DNA from: Candidatus Aquiluna sp. XM-24bin5
GTDB taxonomy: Bacteria > Actinomycetota > Actinomycetia > Actinomycetales > Microbacteriaceae
Assembly (NCBI GenBank): GCA_003149555.1
Contig: QCWE01000001.1
Location: forward strand, 770,546 to 834,545
Reading direction: 5' to 3'
DNA: 64,000 nt
Position 1 is the stretch's first letter; every line of letters begins with the position of its first letter. Below are positions 1 through 8,740 of this stretch, piece after piece. Below the pieces are notes generated by a model, which worked only from the letters and a program-made list of their open reading frames with translations, was not told the DNA's origin and searched no databases. The position numbers and the translations under genes were made by a program.

Positions 1-1603
1 CGTCTAGCAGCAGCAGCTGGGGTTTGTGAGAAAGCTGCATGGCAACACTCAAAGCCAGCTGGGTTCCAACCGAGAGATCCAGTGGGTGCGCGTTCAGATT
101 CGGCAGCTTTCCAAGAATGCTCTCAAGGCTTATTGCAGTCAGCCCAGGTTTAGCACCCGCAATCTTGTCTGCTCTCGCAAGCTCGCTGCCGAGCGAATCG
201 CAAACAAAAAACTGGGAGGGGCGATCTGGCACCAGCGCGACTTTTCTGGGATCGGAACCAACCAGCTCCACACCGTAAATAGCCAGCCCTCCCCCGGCAG
301 GCTGTGCAAGTTGCCTAAGCAGGGTTGACTTGCCTGTTCCGTTTGCTCCGGTGATTGCCAGGCACTCAGCCTGACGCAAGCCGAGATCTACATCTCGGAT
401 GAGCACTCCCTGACCCACCCTCGTCATCTTTATCCGAGCTACCAGCTCACTCCCAACAACAACCTTGCGAAGGGCGGGGGGCTCAACTTCTCTGGAGTGA
501 GGTTTGGTGAACTTGCCCTCGAATATCTCAAGAGCTTTGGCATTAGGAAGCTCAATTAGCTCAGGTCTGTGATCTGCAATGAGCACAGTTGTCCCCTCGC
601 TCGAGAGTTTGCTAACAAGCCGTGCGAGCTCACCTAAACCAGCTGAATCCAATGCTGCGGTCGGTTCATCAACCAGAAGCACCGCCGGCTTCCTGAGCAC
701 TGCCCGGGCAACTGCAACTCGATAGGCCTCTCCATGTGAGAGCAGGTGTGTGGCTTGGCAGGCAAGCTTTGCAACGCCCATCAGGTCATCAGCTATTGCC
801 TGAGCACCCAGCTCCTCTTCCACGGTGCCGGCTATAAAACTCTGCTGGGGAAGCTGGGGAACCAAAGCCACAAACTTTGATGCTGCAAGCGAATCCAGCG
901 GCTCTTCACCCAGAAGGATGCTCCCCTCGAATGACCTGCCCTGGTGTTCAGCAAGCTCACCTGCAATTGCCTGCAAAAACGTGGACTTTCCCGATCCCGT
1001 TGGGCCGCCCAAAAGGAGCACATCCCCAGGAGCAAACTCCGCCGAAATCGGACCTAGCCCAGCGGCTTTGAAGCCGCTAACCACCAAAGTTTTGCTCTCT
1101 GCTTCTACCGGCACAGATTTAGCAAGCTCAAGTCCCAGCGCAGTTGCACGCTGAACCATGCGCTCCAAGATCGGCACCAAAACCGAAAGCCGTGTTTCTC
1201 CCCTGAGCCTTCGTGCCCAGTTGGCTTCTTTTGCTGCTGAAATGACTCCAGGAATCGCAGCGAGGGCAATAGCCAAAGCAGTTAGCAGGTTGCGAAGCGG
1301 CCTGAATCTCCTCGCTGCAAGCCTCACCCGCTCAGGGGTAACAACGGTAGCCAGTAACCCAAACGCAACAATCGACAGGGCGAATGGGAGTGCGAGCTCG
1401 ATATTTCTAAGGATTCCCTCTGCGCTGACATCGCCGAAAAGAGTTATGTGCCTGAAGGGACCAGCAAGCTGAAGCTCTGGGAGGGAGAGCAGCACTTGAT
1501 CACCGGAGAGTCCGGAAAAGACAAAGGCATAGACGAGCCGAAGGGCCACAAAGCCAGCAGCCAGAAGTGCCGCAAGCTTTACTCGACCCTTATACGAAGT
1601 CAC
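1..1603 (-). CDS. Fused ECF transporter: EcfT-like membrane part plus two EcfA-type ATPases (3' end outside window)
   Basis: Energizing module of an energy-coupling-factor (vitamin/micronutrient) importer, read continuously in one frame from GTG at 1603 to the window edge (about 534 codons). Residues 1-125 hold hydrophobic segments. Residues about 125-165 carry an Arg-rich EcfT-like coupling region (WARRLRG, then a long helix). ATPase 1 has Walker A GPTGSGKST at 200-208, a variant signature LSHGE and Walker B VLLVDEPTAALD. ATPase 2 has Walker A GANGTGKST near 418 and signature LSVGT, and its Walker B LLLLD is cut by the edge. The start overlaps the stop of the upstream lipoprotein gene by one base (TAGTG), so the two are probably translationally coupled. 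EcfT and the ATPases are usually separate proteins; T-A-A fusion is the oddity. No S component is visible, so the substrate is unknown. Confidence 0.82.
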   Translation of the reverse strand, partial: MTSYKGRVKLAALLAAGFVALRLVYAFVFSGLSGDQVLLSLPELQLAGPFRHITLFGDVSAEGILRNIELALPFALSIVAFGLLATVVTPERVRLAARRFRPLRNLLTALAIALAAIPGVISAAKEANWARRLRGETRLSVLVPILERMVQRATALGLELAKSVPVEAESKTLVVSGFKAAGLGPISAEFAPGDVLLLGGPTGSGKSTFLQAIAGELAEHQGRSFEGSILLGEEPLDSLAASKFVALVPQLPQQSFIAGTVEEELGAQAIADDLMGVAKLACQATHLLSHGEAYRVAVARAVLRKPAVLLVDEPTAALDSAGLGELARLVSKLSSEGTTVLIADHRPELIELPNAKALEIFEGKFTKPHSREVEPPALRKVVVGSELVARIKMTRVGQGVLIRDVDLGLRQAECLAITGANGTGKSTLLRQLAQPAGGGLAIYGVELVGSDPRKVALVPDRPSQFFVCDSLGSELARADKIAGAKPGLTAISLESILGKLPNLNAHPLDLSVGTQLALSVAMQLSHKPQLLLLD

Positions 1604-2082
1604 TAGGGTGTTGGCGCCTCACCGCCGAGGGAAAACGCCAGCCCCACTGACTGCCCCTTTGTGAGCTGCAGGGAGGATACGCCCTCCATTGCATAGCCCC
1701 ACTCAGCCTGAGCAGACTCTTTGACCCAGAGGCCCCAGTAGGCAAATGCGGCTGGCATGTCCTCGCAGGTCTCGAGATAAGGCTCTTCGCCTTCAACCAA
1801 GAGCTCTTCGTCGGACGATGGCACATTGTTCACCCTGCACACAACCGCATCGCCAAAGGCTTTGGTGCCCTCCACGCTCACGCCAGCAGCGGCAAGGACG
1901 TTCTTTGCAGTCTCGCTGTTGCCACCAATGACGACGCATCGCTCGATGTTCTCAGCCTGTCCGGAGAAATTAACCACGACTGCAACCCCGTCGCAGCTTC
2001 CATCGCCAGCAAAGTCAGTGGTGCTGGAACAACTGGTTAGGGCAACTAGTCCCGCTACGAGCAGGGCAAAACGAGTTTTCAA
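1603..2082 (-). CDS. DUF4430-like lipoprotein upstream of the ECF transporter
   Basis: Predicted secreted lipoprotein of 159 aa. I chose the TTG at 2082 because AGGAG lies just upstream and the next residues form a signal peptide ending in the lipobox LTSC (Cys18); longer in-frame starts add only non-hydrophobic sequence. The mature part has four further Cys and a C-terminal AYWGLWV ... GYAMEG ... LTKGQSVGLAFSLG pattern, which resembles the DUF4430/transcobalamin-C-like family (family call from memory of the motif). It overlaps the ECF gene by one base, so it may be a surface substrate-capture or accessory protein for that importer; this is inference. It could also be an unrelated envelope protein. 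Confidence 0.68.
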   Translation of the reverse strand: MKTRFALLVAGLVALTSCSSTTDFAGDGSCDGVAVVVNFSGQAENIERCVVIGGNSETAKNVLAAAGVSVEGTKAFGDAVVCRVNNVPSSDEELLVEGEEPYLETCEDMPAAFAYWGLWVKESAQAEWGYAMEGVSSLQLTKGQSVGLAFSLGGEAPTP

Positions 2083-2152
2083 AAGATCTCCTGGGGCTAA
2101 GCCGATATTGTAATCGCGAAATAACCAAGGTGCTGCGCGGGTTGTTAGCGCA

Positions 2153-2830
2153 ATGGATCTAACAGGTAAGAAGTTTTTGGTCGTTGGCGCATCTGGAGTC
2201 CTTGGTGCTGAGATAACCCGGCAGCTGCAGGACAAAGGTGCCACGGTTCTCGGCACAGCCAGAGTCAATGAGACGGCTGGAAACATTCCGGGCAAGGTGG
2301 AAATCAGGCTGCTACTCGACTACGAAAGCCCCGATAGCGTCAAGACCCTCACGGATTACCTAGTCGCATCTGCGGAGCTCGATGGGGTCATCAACGCCTC
2401 AGGACTTGTTGCCTTCGGTGAAGCTGCCTCGCTGGAGAGTGAGACTATTTCGCGCCTCATGGCAGTAAATGCCGCGGGACCAATGCAACTTCTCTCGGCC
2501 CTGCAGCCTGTCCTGGCGAAGAAGGAGGAGAGCGTGGTCGTAAACCTCACGGGAGTGGTTGCAGAGACCCCGCTTCCTGGAATCGCCGCCTACTCCGCTA
2601 GTAAGTGCGCCATTGACGGCTTCCTAACCGGCGTTGCAAGAGAGTGGCGCCGATCCGGCACCAGAGTCATCTCAGCTCGCCCTGGACACACAGAGACAGG
2701 GCTCGCTGGCAGAGCAATTGCAGGTGAATCTCCGAAGTTTCCAGAGGGTATGACCGCGCAGCACGTTGCAGCACGTATCATCACGGCAATTGAGACGGAC
2801 GAGAAAGAGCTTCCAGCTAGCGAGTTCTAA
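2153..2830 (+). CDS. Short-chain dehydrogenase/reductase (SDR)
   Basis: NAD(P)-dependent oxidoreductase of the classical SDR family, 225 aa, cytosolic. The N-terminal Rossmann motif GASGVLG is at 12-18, the NASG motif near 81-84, and the catalytic YSASK at 147-151. The position normally occupied by the catalytic Ser (about 13 residues before Tyr) reads NLTGV, so Thr133 may stand in. The ATG at 2153 begins directly with the first beta strand. Its 3' end overlaps the convergent galM by 14 bases. The substrate cannot be told from sequence. It is divergent from the lipoprotein/ECF operon across about 70 bases. Confidence 0.85.
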   Translation: MDLTGKKFLVVGASGVLGAEITRQLQDKGATVLGTARVNETAGNIPGKVEIRLLLDYESPDSVKTLTDYLVASAELDGVINASGLVAFGEAASLESETISRLMAVNAAGPMQLLSALQPVLAKKEESVVVNLTGVVAETPLPGIAAYSASKCAIDGFLTGVAREWRRSGTRVISARPGHTETGLAGRAIAGESPKFPEGMTAQHVAARIITAIETDEKELPASEF

Positions 2831-3668
2831 TTCTGAAGCTGTAGGTTCGCGCCTCTAACGGCTCTAGAAGATGCTTTTGGATTTCTGAGGCAAAGGCATT
2901 GGCCGGCGCGCTCATTGGCTCGATAGCCAACATCGAATCCCCCTGATCCTTGCCTGGGCGGTAGAACATCATGTGGTCGAGGTTTTCCTCTAGTTCAACG
3001 ACCAACTCGTGAGTGCTGGTCTTCAAAGTTGCCTCTTTAGAACCCAGGTAGCAGGCATCTATCTCACCGCCAGTAAAGCTGAGCCCATGAATCGATCTGG
3101 ACGCTTTTGGCAACATCCGAGAGTCCGTATCTATGACGGTTGTGAAATCTCCCGAGAGCTCAAAGGGCTCGGCTGCCAAGAAGTAGGGGTGGAAACCGAT
3201 AGCAAAAGGTGCTGGAGATTCACCCTTGTTGGTCGCCTCCGCTGACACGCGCAGAAAAGTGTCTCCAAGTTCGAAGCGAATTTCTAGTCTGACGCTGAAT
3301 GGATACCCAGCATCGCTGCCGAACTGGTAGCCGAGAGTGATTTCCGTCTCCCCGGCAGTGATGAGCTCAAAATCTCTATCAAAAACGAGTCCGTGGTTGG
3401 CATTGGAATCTGCATCGAGCTTTCCGGCCACTAATTCTCGGCCTCCAAGCTCGTAAGTCCCGCCAGCGAGGCGATTTGGCCAGGGCGCAAGGACAGAGCC
3501 AAAGAAGATTTCACCCGGATTGTTAGCCGCATTGTGGTCAATTAGTTGCTTGCCACCAAGAGTTAGAGCTTCAAGTGCTGCGCCAGTTTTGGAAATAAGT
3601 GCCATACTGGTACCACTCTCGGTAGCCCGAGACATACTCAGTTGCTTTTCAGGGTCGCTTTGGCGCAC
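2817..3668 (-). CDS. galM: Aldose 1-epimerase (galactose mutarotase)
   Basis: Interconverts alpha and beta anomers of galactose or related aldoses, feeding galactokinase. The protein (up to 283 aa) shows the family core: GAALEALTLGG, then the substrate-site APWPNRLAGG, NANHGLVF, the catalytic-His region FAIGFHPYF and a C-terminal LAIEPMSAPANAF with the catalytic Glu. The start is uncertain: GTG 3668, ATG 3635 or ATG 3605, none with a strong ribosome-binding site; the first two retain the first beta strand. It is divergent from galT-galK, separated by about 40 bases, so the two units probably share a control region. Leloir-pathway role is inferred from this context. Confidence 0.85.
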   Translation of the reverse strand: MRQSDPEKQLSMSRATESGTSMALISKTGAALEALTLGGKQLIDHNAANNPGEIFFGSVLAPWPNRLAGGTYELGGRELVAGKLDADSNANHGLVFDRDFELITAGETEITLGYQFGSDAGYPFSVRLEIRFELGDTFLRVSAEATNKGESPAPFAIGFHPYFLAAEPFELSGDFTTVIDTDSRMLPKASRSIHGLSFTGGEIDACYLGSKEATLKTSTHELVVELEENLDHMMFYRPGKDQGDSMLAIEPMSAPANAFASEIQKHLLEPLEARTYSFRIRTR

Positions 3669-3707
3669 CCAACAATGTTAGTGAGAACGAGTAGTTAGGC
3701 ACCTGAG

Positions 3708-4781
3708 TTGAAGCCAAGAATCGATGCCAAGCTCTTTGATGAGCGCGACATCTTCTTTTTCGATGATGCTGGCTCCAGCCTGCCGCCAACGCGCTCCGCA
3801 GATCAGCGCGAAAAGGCTGAGCGTCCCCAAACCGCCCAGCTTCGCTTTGATCCGCTTAGTAGCGAGTGGATTACTGTCGCTTCTCACAGGCAATCCAGGG
3901 CCTTCCTACCTCCGGCCCACGTCTGTCCGCTCTGCCCAACCACCAAAGACAACCTGAGTGAGCTGCCCGACATGTTTGATGTCGCTGTATTCGAAAACAA
4001 GGGGCCTGCCTTTGGTCCTGGTGTTGGTCAGATCGATCAGCCCAATGGACAAAGATTTGGCTTTGCAACGAATTCTTTTGGCCGCTGCGAGGTGGTTGTG
4101 TTCTCACCCGAGCACGAGGGCAGCCTCGGTGCAATGCCAACAGAGCGCATCAGGACAGTAATCGGCGCATGGATGAACCGAACTGCAGAGCTCCAAGAGC
4201 TGGATGGTGTGGTTCAAGTCTTCCCGTTTGAAAATCGCGGCCAGGAAATTGGTGTGACTCTGCACCACCCTCACGGCCAAATCTATGCTTATCCATTTGT
4301 GACCCCGGTTACGAAGAAGCTCCTCAACGCGGTTTCTAGCTACTCGGGTGACTTTTTTGCAGATTTACTTGAATTCGAAACCGGTGGTGAGCGGGTGGTG
4401 CTGGAGAGCGAGAGTTTCACAGCGTATGTGCCATATGCTGCAAAGTGGCCTATCGAGCTTCACCTAATGCCAAAACAAGGCATCCCGGATCTCTCTCAAC
4501 TAAGTGGAGATGAGGCCGACGAGCTGGCCGATGTCTACAAGAGAATTCTTTTTGGTCTCGACAAGCTCTACTCGGGGCCCACTCCCTACATCTCCGCCTG
4601 GCACCAGGCGCCGATGATTGAAAACCGCGAGCGCATCAGGCTGATGCTGCAGATTACCTCTCCGAGAAGGGCAGAGGATAAGCTGAAGTACCTGGCAGGT
4701 TCCGAAAGCGCTATGGGTGCTTTCGTTGGAGACCTGGCACCAGAGGACACAGCAAACAGGTTGCGCGAGGTTATTTCTTGA
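3708..4781 (+). CDS. galT: Galactose-1-phosphate uridylyltransferase
   Basis: Transfers UMP between UDP-glucose and galactose-1-phosphate in the Leloir pathway. The protein is 357 aa, typical for GalT. It has CPLC (Cys73/Cys76, metal site of the family), FENRG near 175-179, and the active-site HHPHGQIYAYPF with the HPH triad at 187-189. The start is TTG at 3708; upstream ribosome-binding sequence is weak, but the N-terminal FFFDD ... RFDPLSSEWI segment matches the family. The stop overlaps the galK start by four bases (TTGA), indicating coupled translation. No galE is present in the window. Confidence 0.95.
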   Translation: MKPRIDAKLFDERDIFFFDDAGSSLPPTRSADQREKAERPQTAQLRFDPLSSEWITVASHRQSRAFLPPAHVCPLCPTTKDNLSELPDMFDVAVFENKGPAFGPGVGQIDQPNGQRFGFATNSFGRCEVVVFSPEHEGSLGAMPTERIRTVIGAWMNRTAELQELDGVVQVFPFENRGQEIGVTLHHPHGQIYAYPFVTPVTKKLLNAVSSYSGDFFADLLEFETGGERVVLESESFTAYVPYAAKWPIELHLMPKQGIPDLSQLSGDEADELADVYKRILFGLDKLYSGPTPYISAWHQAPMIENRERIRLMLQITSPRRAEDKLKYLAGSESAMGAFVGDLAPEDTANRLREVIS

Positions 4782-5914
4782 GTCTTGAGAAAGCAAAGAG
4801 CGGTTTTCTAGAAGCTTTCGGGTATCAGCCAGAGGGCGTCTGGTCCGCCCCCGGTAGGGCAAACCTCATTGGCGAACACACCGACTACAACAACGGCTTT
4901 GTCTTCCCATTTGGCATCGACCGCAGGACCTATGTGGCATTATCTCCTCGCAAGGACATGCTCTGCAGGGTTAGCTCAGAGCTTGATTCCAAGACCTACG
5001 AATACGTAATCTCCAAAAAGATGCCTAAGAACCTAGATTGGGCACTTTATCCTCTAGGCGTCGCCTGGGTTATGAGCGAGGGTGCCAAGAGTGGCTTCGA
5101 TGCCTTCATTGTCTCGGATGTTCCGGTGGGAGCGGGGTTATCTTCATCTGCGGCCATCGAGTGCTCGGTGGGAACTGCACTAAATGAGATTTGGAATGCC
5201 GGTAAGACTAGGCAAGAGTTAGCTCTAATTGGCCAACGTGCTGAGAACGAGGTTGTGGGAGCCCCAACGGGAATCATGGACCAGACCGCCTCGATGCTGG
5301 CGCAGAAGGATGCGGCGGTCATGATTGACTGCCAGAGCCTGGAGACGGAGCTGGTGAACCTCGGGCTTTCCAGCCAGGGACTAACCGTTGCGGTTATCGA
5401 CACCAGAGTTGCTCACCGTCACTCAGATGGCGGCTACCGCTCAAGGCGTGATGCCTGTGAGAAAGGCGCCAAGAGGATGGGCGTTTCCTCGCTGAGAGAG
5501 CTCACCGAGCAGGACCTTCCAGCGATGGAAGAGAAGCTTGACGATGTCACCTATAGACGCTGCAAGCACGTCGTAACCGAAAACCGTAGGGTTCTCGATG
5601 CAGTTGAGGCGCTAAAAAAGGGTGATCTGGCAAGGCTTGGAGAACTGCTGCTGCAGTCTCACGCCTCAATGCGGGACGACTTTGAAATCTCAGTTGTAGA
5701 GCTCGACACCGCAGTGGAGCTAGCAATGGAAGTTGGCGCAGTTGGCTCAAGAATGACCGGTGGTGGATTCGGTGGTGCTGCAATCGCGATCATCGACGAG
5801 AGCAAGATGGAGCTACTCAGGGAGCACTGCAAGGCAATCTTTGCAAAGAAGGGTTTTGCCGAGCCAAATGTGTTTTCAGTAGCGCCGAGTGATGGGGCAA
5901 GAAGAGACGCCTAG
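4778..5914 (+). CDS. galK: Galactokinase
   Basis: Phosphorylates galactose at C1 using ATP; GHMP-kinase family, 378 aa. All three family motifs are present: galactose-binding GRANLIGEHTDYNNG at 26-40, the ATP loop VGAGLSSSAAIE near 113-125 and the C-terminal GSRMTGGGFGGAAIA. The TTG start at 4778 overlaps the galT stop. The 3' end meets the convergent pncA gene in a shared CTAG (5911-5914) containing both stop codons. With galT and galM it forms a galactose-use cluster. Confidence 0.96.
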   Translation: MSLEKAKSGFLEAFGYQPEGVWSAPGRANLIGEHTDYNNGFVFPFGIDRRTYVALSPRKDMLCRVSSELDSKTYEYVISKKMPKNLDWALYPLGVAWVMSEGAKSGFDAFIVSDVPVGAGLSSSAAIECSVGTALNEIWNAGKTRQELALIGQRAENEVVGAPTGIMDQTASMLAQKDAAVMIDCQSLETELVNLGLSSQGLTVAVIDTRVAHRHSDGGYRSRRDACEKGAKRMGVSSLRELTEQDLPAMEEKLDDVTYRRCKHVVTENRRVLDAVEALKKGDLARLGELLLQSHASMRDDFEISVVELDTAVELAMEVGAVGSRMTGGGFGGAAIAIIDESKMELLREHCKAIFAKKGFAEPNVFSVAPSDGARRDA

Positions 5915-6495
5915 GGCGTAGCCAAAATCTCGACCCCGGCATCAGCCATGTCGTCGATTGCGGCTTCGGTGCTGTCAGGTGCAACCCCTGCGGTGAGCGA
6001 GGTGATCACCTTCACTGCAAGCCCCTCTGAAACCGCATCCAGCGAGGAAGCCCTAACGCAGTAGTCGGTTGCTATTCCCACGACATCCACCTCGTCAATC
6101 TCTAACCTCTTCAAGAGGTCGGTGAGAGCCTCGCCCTGGTCGGTTATCCCCTCAAAGATTGAGTAGCCGTGAGCCCCCTGCCCCTTCTTGATGTGGACAT
6201 CGATGATTGAACTGTCGAGGTTCGGGTGGTAATCCGCCCCCTCGTCTCCTGCTAGGCAGTGCAGTGGCCAGGTGTTCACGAAGTCTGGCTCCTGACCCTC
6301 TGGGGGAAAGTGACCACCGTTTTCCTCGCCGGGGGTGTGCCAGTCCCTCGAGGCAATGACAAAGTCGTAGCGATTTGGATTTTCGTTTACGTAGCTCGTG
6401 ATCTTGCTAGCAACCGCAGCTCCACCTGAACATGCGAGAGCCCCGCCCTCGCAGAAATCGTTCTGGACGTCAATGATGAATAGTGCGTTTGCCAT
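5911..6495 (-). CDS. pncA: Nicotinamidase / isochorismatase-family hydrolase
   Basis: Cysteine hydrolase that probably deamidates nicotinamide to nicotinate in NAD salvage; 194 aa, cytosolic. Catalytic residues are visible: Asp9 in FIIDVQNDF, a Lys at 103/104 in IKKGQGAH and Cys146 in ATDYCVRAS. SRDWH (Asp51, His53) and GHFP (His62) match the metal site of PncA-type enzymes, which favours nicotinamidase over other isochorismatase relatives. It starts two bases after the dacB stop, so they form an operon, though no functional link is obvious. Confidence 0.87.
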   Translation of the reverse strand: MANALFIIDVQNDFCEGGALACSGGAAVASKITSYVNENPNRYDFVIASRDWHTPGEENGGHFPPEGQEPDFVNTWPLHCLAGDEGADYHPNLDSSIIDVHIKKGQGAHGYSIFEGITDQGEALTDLLKRLEIDEVDVVGIATDYCVRASSLDAVSEGLAVKVITSLTAGVAPDSTEAAIDDMADAGVEILATP

Positions 6496-6497
6496 AG

Positions 6498-7877
6498 CTA
6501 CCTGTTTACCAGATTCACTCCGCAGTCATAGAAACCCATAACCAGCGCATCCATGGCCTCGCGGTGTTTGATTTGGACATCACCAAGGTTGTAGACCGTA
6601 AAGATGAGTTTGTCCTGGTCGTCGGGCTCCAGGTAACCTGCGAGCGAGTAGCCGGTCCGAATCCAGCCGGTCTTTGCAACTATGTTTCCAACCGCATCCT
6701 CAAACCTGTAGCTAAGAGATCCCGGCGTTCCCGCGACCGGCATGCCAGCTCGAATTACCTCGAAGTCTCCGTAGCCCGCATCAATCAGTTGCAGCAGTTG
6801 ATTCACAGTTGCTGGCGCAATTTGGTTGTAGCGCGACAGCCCCGATCCGTCTTCTACGACGAGCCCACTCAGATCTAATCCGGTGTCCCTGAGTGCGCGC
6901 TGGTATGCCTGTGTTAGTGAGCTGAATGAGCCGTTCAAACCCACGTCCAACGAGACAAGTCTCGAGATGGCCTCGGCTAGAGAGTTGTCGCTCACAACCA
7001 ACATGTAATCAATCCAGGTGGACATCCTGGCCGAGCGAACGCTGGCAATCTCGACTGCATCCGGCGGCGTTACGCCTTTTTCAATTACAGAGTCAGTCGC
7101 GCTTTCACCAAGGGCCTCCTTAAACCATTCACCCGCTCGTGTCACCGGATCGGTTGAGCGTGGAGAGTCCTTTGCCTGAGGATTATCGCGATCGCCATCC
7201 ACCTGAAGCGCGGAAACTGGAGACATGTAGCCGTTGGTGAGCCCGCGCTGATCCCAAACGCTTTGATACTCGCCATCGGCTGAGCCGTAAATCGTGCTGT
7301 CTAGGACAATCTGACTAAAAGTCTGGGAACTGTCCCAACTAGAAATCTGATTTGCAAGGTCTGCAAGGTCTGGGGCGTTGTCATAAACGGAGTCGATACC
7401 AATCCCGGTTCTCGAGAGCGTTATGTCTCCCGCACCCACCAGATAGATGATGCTTGGGTCGAGCGCATCAACGTAGACCCTTGTTGTCACCCGATAGTTA
7501 GGACCGAGGGTTTCCAGGGCAGCCGCTGCTGTGAAGAGCTTCATGATGGATGCAGAACGTGCAGGGGTTGCGCTGCCCCTGTCGAAGAGCACCTCACCCG
7601 TCGCGGCGTTGATCACCTGCGCTTGAAGATCCAAAATGTCCTCGGCATCCTCCAGCTCACTCACCGAGCACTCAATGACCTCGGGCTCGGGCTCAACCGT
7701 CTCTGACTCTGTGGGCTCGGGCTGGGCCTCAAGGGTCGCCTCGGGCTGCGCGGTCTGGGTCTGCGTGGCTACAGGTGATGGACTCGCATCAAGCGACCAG
7801 GGTCCGTTGAACAGTGCTAGCAGGATTACCAGGCCTGCAGCAAGGCCACTGCTGACGCCAATAAAGATGTGTTTCAT
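6498..7877 (-). CDS. dacB: D-alanyl-D-alanine carboxypeptidase/endopeptidase (PBP4, peptidase S13)
   Basis: Trims or cuts peptidoglycan peptide cross-links outside the membrane. The 459-aa protein has a signal/anchor helix at 5-23, a Pro/Glu/Thr-rich low-complexity linker at about 30-69, then the S13 domain with catalytic SIMK at 110-113, SDN near residue 300 and KTG at 402-404. The linker suggests the enzyme is held away from the membrane. It lies just upstream of pncA on the same strand and is divergent from copC with a gap of 23 bases. The tilS-hpt-ftsH genes that often follow dacB in actinobacteria are not here. Confidence 0.92.
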   Translation of the reverse strand: MKHIFIGVSSGLAAGLVILLALFNGPWSLDASPSPVATQTQTAQPEATLEAQPEPTESETVEPEPEVIECSVSELEDAEDILDLQAQVINAATGEVLFDRGSATPARSASIMKLFTAAAALETLGPNYRVTTRVYVDALDPSIIYLVGAGDITLSRTGIGIDSVYDNAPDLADLANQISSWDSSQTFSQIVLDSTIYGSADGEYQSVWDQRGLTNGYMSPVSALQVDGDRDNPQAKDSPRSTDPVTRAGEWFKEALGESATDSVIEKGVTPPDAVEIASVRSARMSTWIDYMLVVSDNSLAEAISRLVSLDVGLNGSFSSLTQAYQRALRDTGLDLSGLVVEDGSGLSRYNQIAPATVNQLLQLIDAGYGDFEVIRAGMPVAGTPGSLSYRFEDAVGNIVAKTGWIRTGYSLAGYLEPDDQDKLIFTVYNLGDVQIKHREAMDALVMGFYDCGVNLVNR

Positions 7878-7900
7878 CTCACCTGCCTAGACTTTCAACA

Positions 7901-8422
7901 ATGAAGCATAAACTCTGGGCTTTGCTGATGGCCCTGCTCGTGGCCTTTCCGCTACCAGCGAAGGCACACGACCAACTCGTCGATCAATCGCCTGCTGAGG
8001 GTGAGAGCGTTGCCGCAGGTGTTGTGAATCTCAGGCTCACCTTCAATAACGAGCTGCTTGAAATCGAAACGGGTAACGAGATTGTTGTGACCTCGCCATC
8101 GGGAGCTGTGGTCTATGCCGGTTGCCTTCCAACTCAGGGGCGAGATGGTGTGCTGCCACTAGATCTCGACGAGGCGGGAGACTACGAAGTTTCCTGGCGA
8201 GTGGTCTCCCAAGATGGTCATCCCATCTCGGACAGCTTTGAGTTTTCTCTCGTGAATGTCAGTGGCTATGTCTCAAACAAGGACTTTGCCTACCCGGATT
8301 GTGCTGGGGAAGTGGCCGTTGACGAGGAGCAGCCCGAAATCGGCTACTGGGTGCTTTGGTTATCGCTTGGAGTTGTTGCCGCCGGAGTTTTTTTCTTCCT
8401 TAGGCCTAAGAACAGACCATAG
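7901..8422 (+). CDS. CopC-domain copper-binding exported protein
   Basis: Exported copper-binding protein of the CopC/YobA family, 173 aa. A signal peptide ends at AKA before His, which would leave His as the mature N-terminus, the Cu(II) ligand typical of CopC. The Ig-like domain runs to about residue 125 (SPAEGESV, LRLTFNNELLE, SWRVVSQDGHPISDSFEFSL). A C-terminal transmembrane helix at about 146-166 anchors it. The CopD membrane partner is absent nearby. The last 63 bases overlap antisense with the 3' end of the next gene. Confidence 0.85.
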   Translation: MKHKLWALLMALLVAFPLPAKAHDQLVDQSPAEGESVAAGVVNLRLTFNNELLEIETGNEIVVTSPSGAVVYAGCLPTQGRDGVLPLDLDEAGDYEVSWRVVSQDGHPISDSFEFSLVNVSGYVSNKDFAYPDCAGEVAVDEEQPEIGYWVLWLSLGVVAAGVFFFLRPKNRP

Positions 8423-8740
8423 GTAGCCAAGCGCGGTCAGAACCAGACCTCCAACAACGCTCTCAACGCCGAGCGCAAACCTGCCACCTGCGGGCGCTGC
8501 GAGCAGGCTGTAGAAGACGTTCAATGCCGTTGCGTTCATCAGTCCCGCCACCACCGAGAGCATCGCGAGCCGCCCGATCCACCACTTTTCATTGATCACC
8601 TTTGAAGAGGACCAGATAATGAGAACCGTAAGTCCCATGCCCACAACACCCTGAGCGATCATCAGCTCCAGCTGAGGGTGGTACAGGTAGCTCAGGGTGG
8701 CGATGATGCCAAAGGCAAGTGGCCAAAATGGTGATTTCAT
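8360..8740 (-). CDS. Small integral membrane protein, unknown function
   Basis: The 126-aa protein has about four hydrophobic segments (starting near residues 4, 31, 56 and 88) and a charged C-terminal tail KEEKNSGGNNSKR encoded opposite the copC membrane anchor. I do not recognise a family. Its start overlaps the stop of the upstream DUF1801 gene in ATGA, so the two are probably cotranslated. The ORF is backed by the overlap and the membrane-protein pattern; the 63-base tail overlap with copC is unusually long for this window. Confidence 0.65.
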   Translation of the reverse strand: MKSPFWPLAFGIIATLSYLYHPQLELMIAQGVVGMGLTVLIIWSSSKVINEKWWIGRLAMLSVVAGLMNATALNVFYSLLAAPAGGRFALGVESVVGGLVLTALGYLWSVLRPKEEKNSGGNNSKR

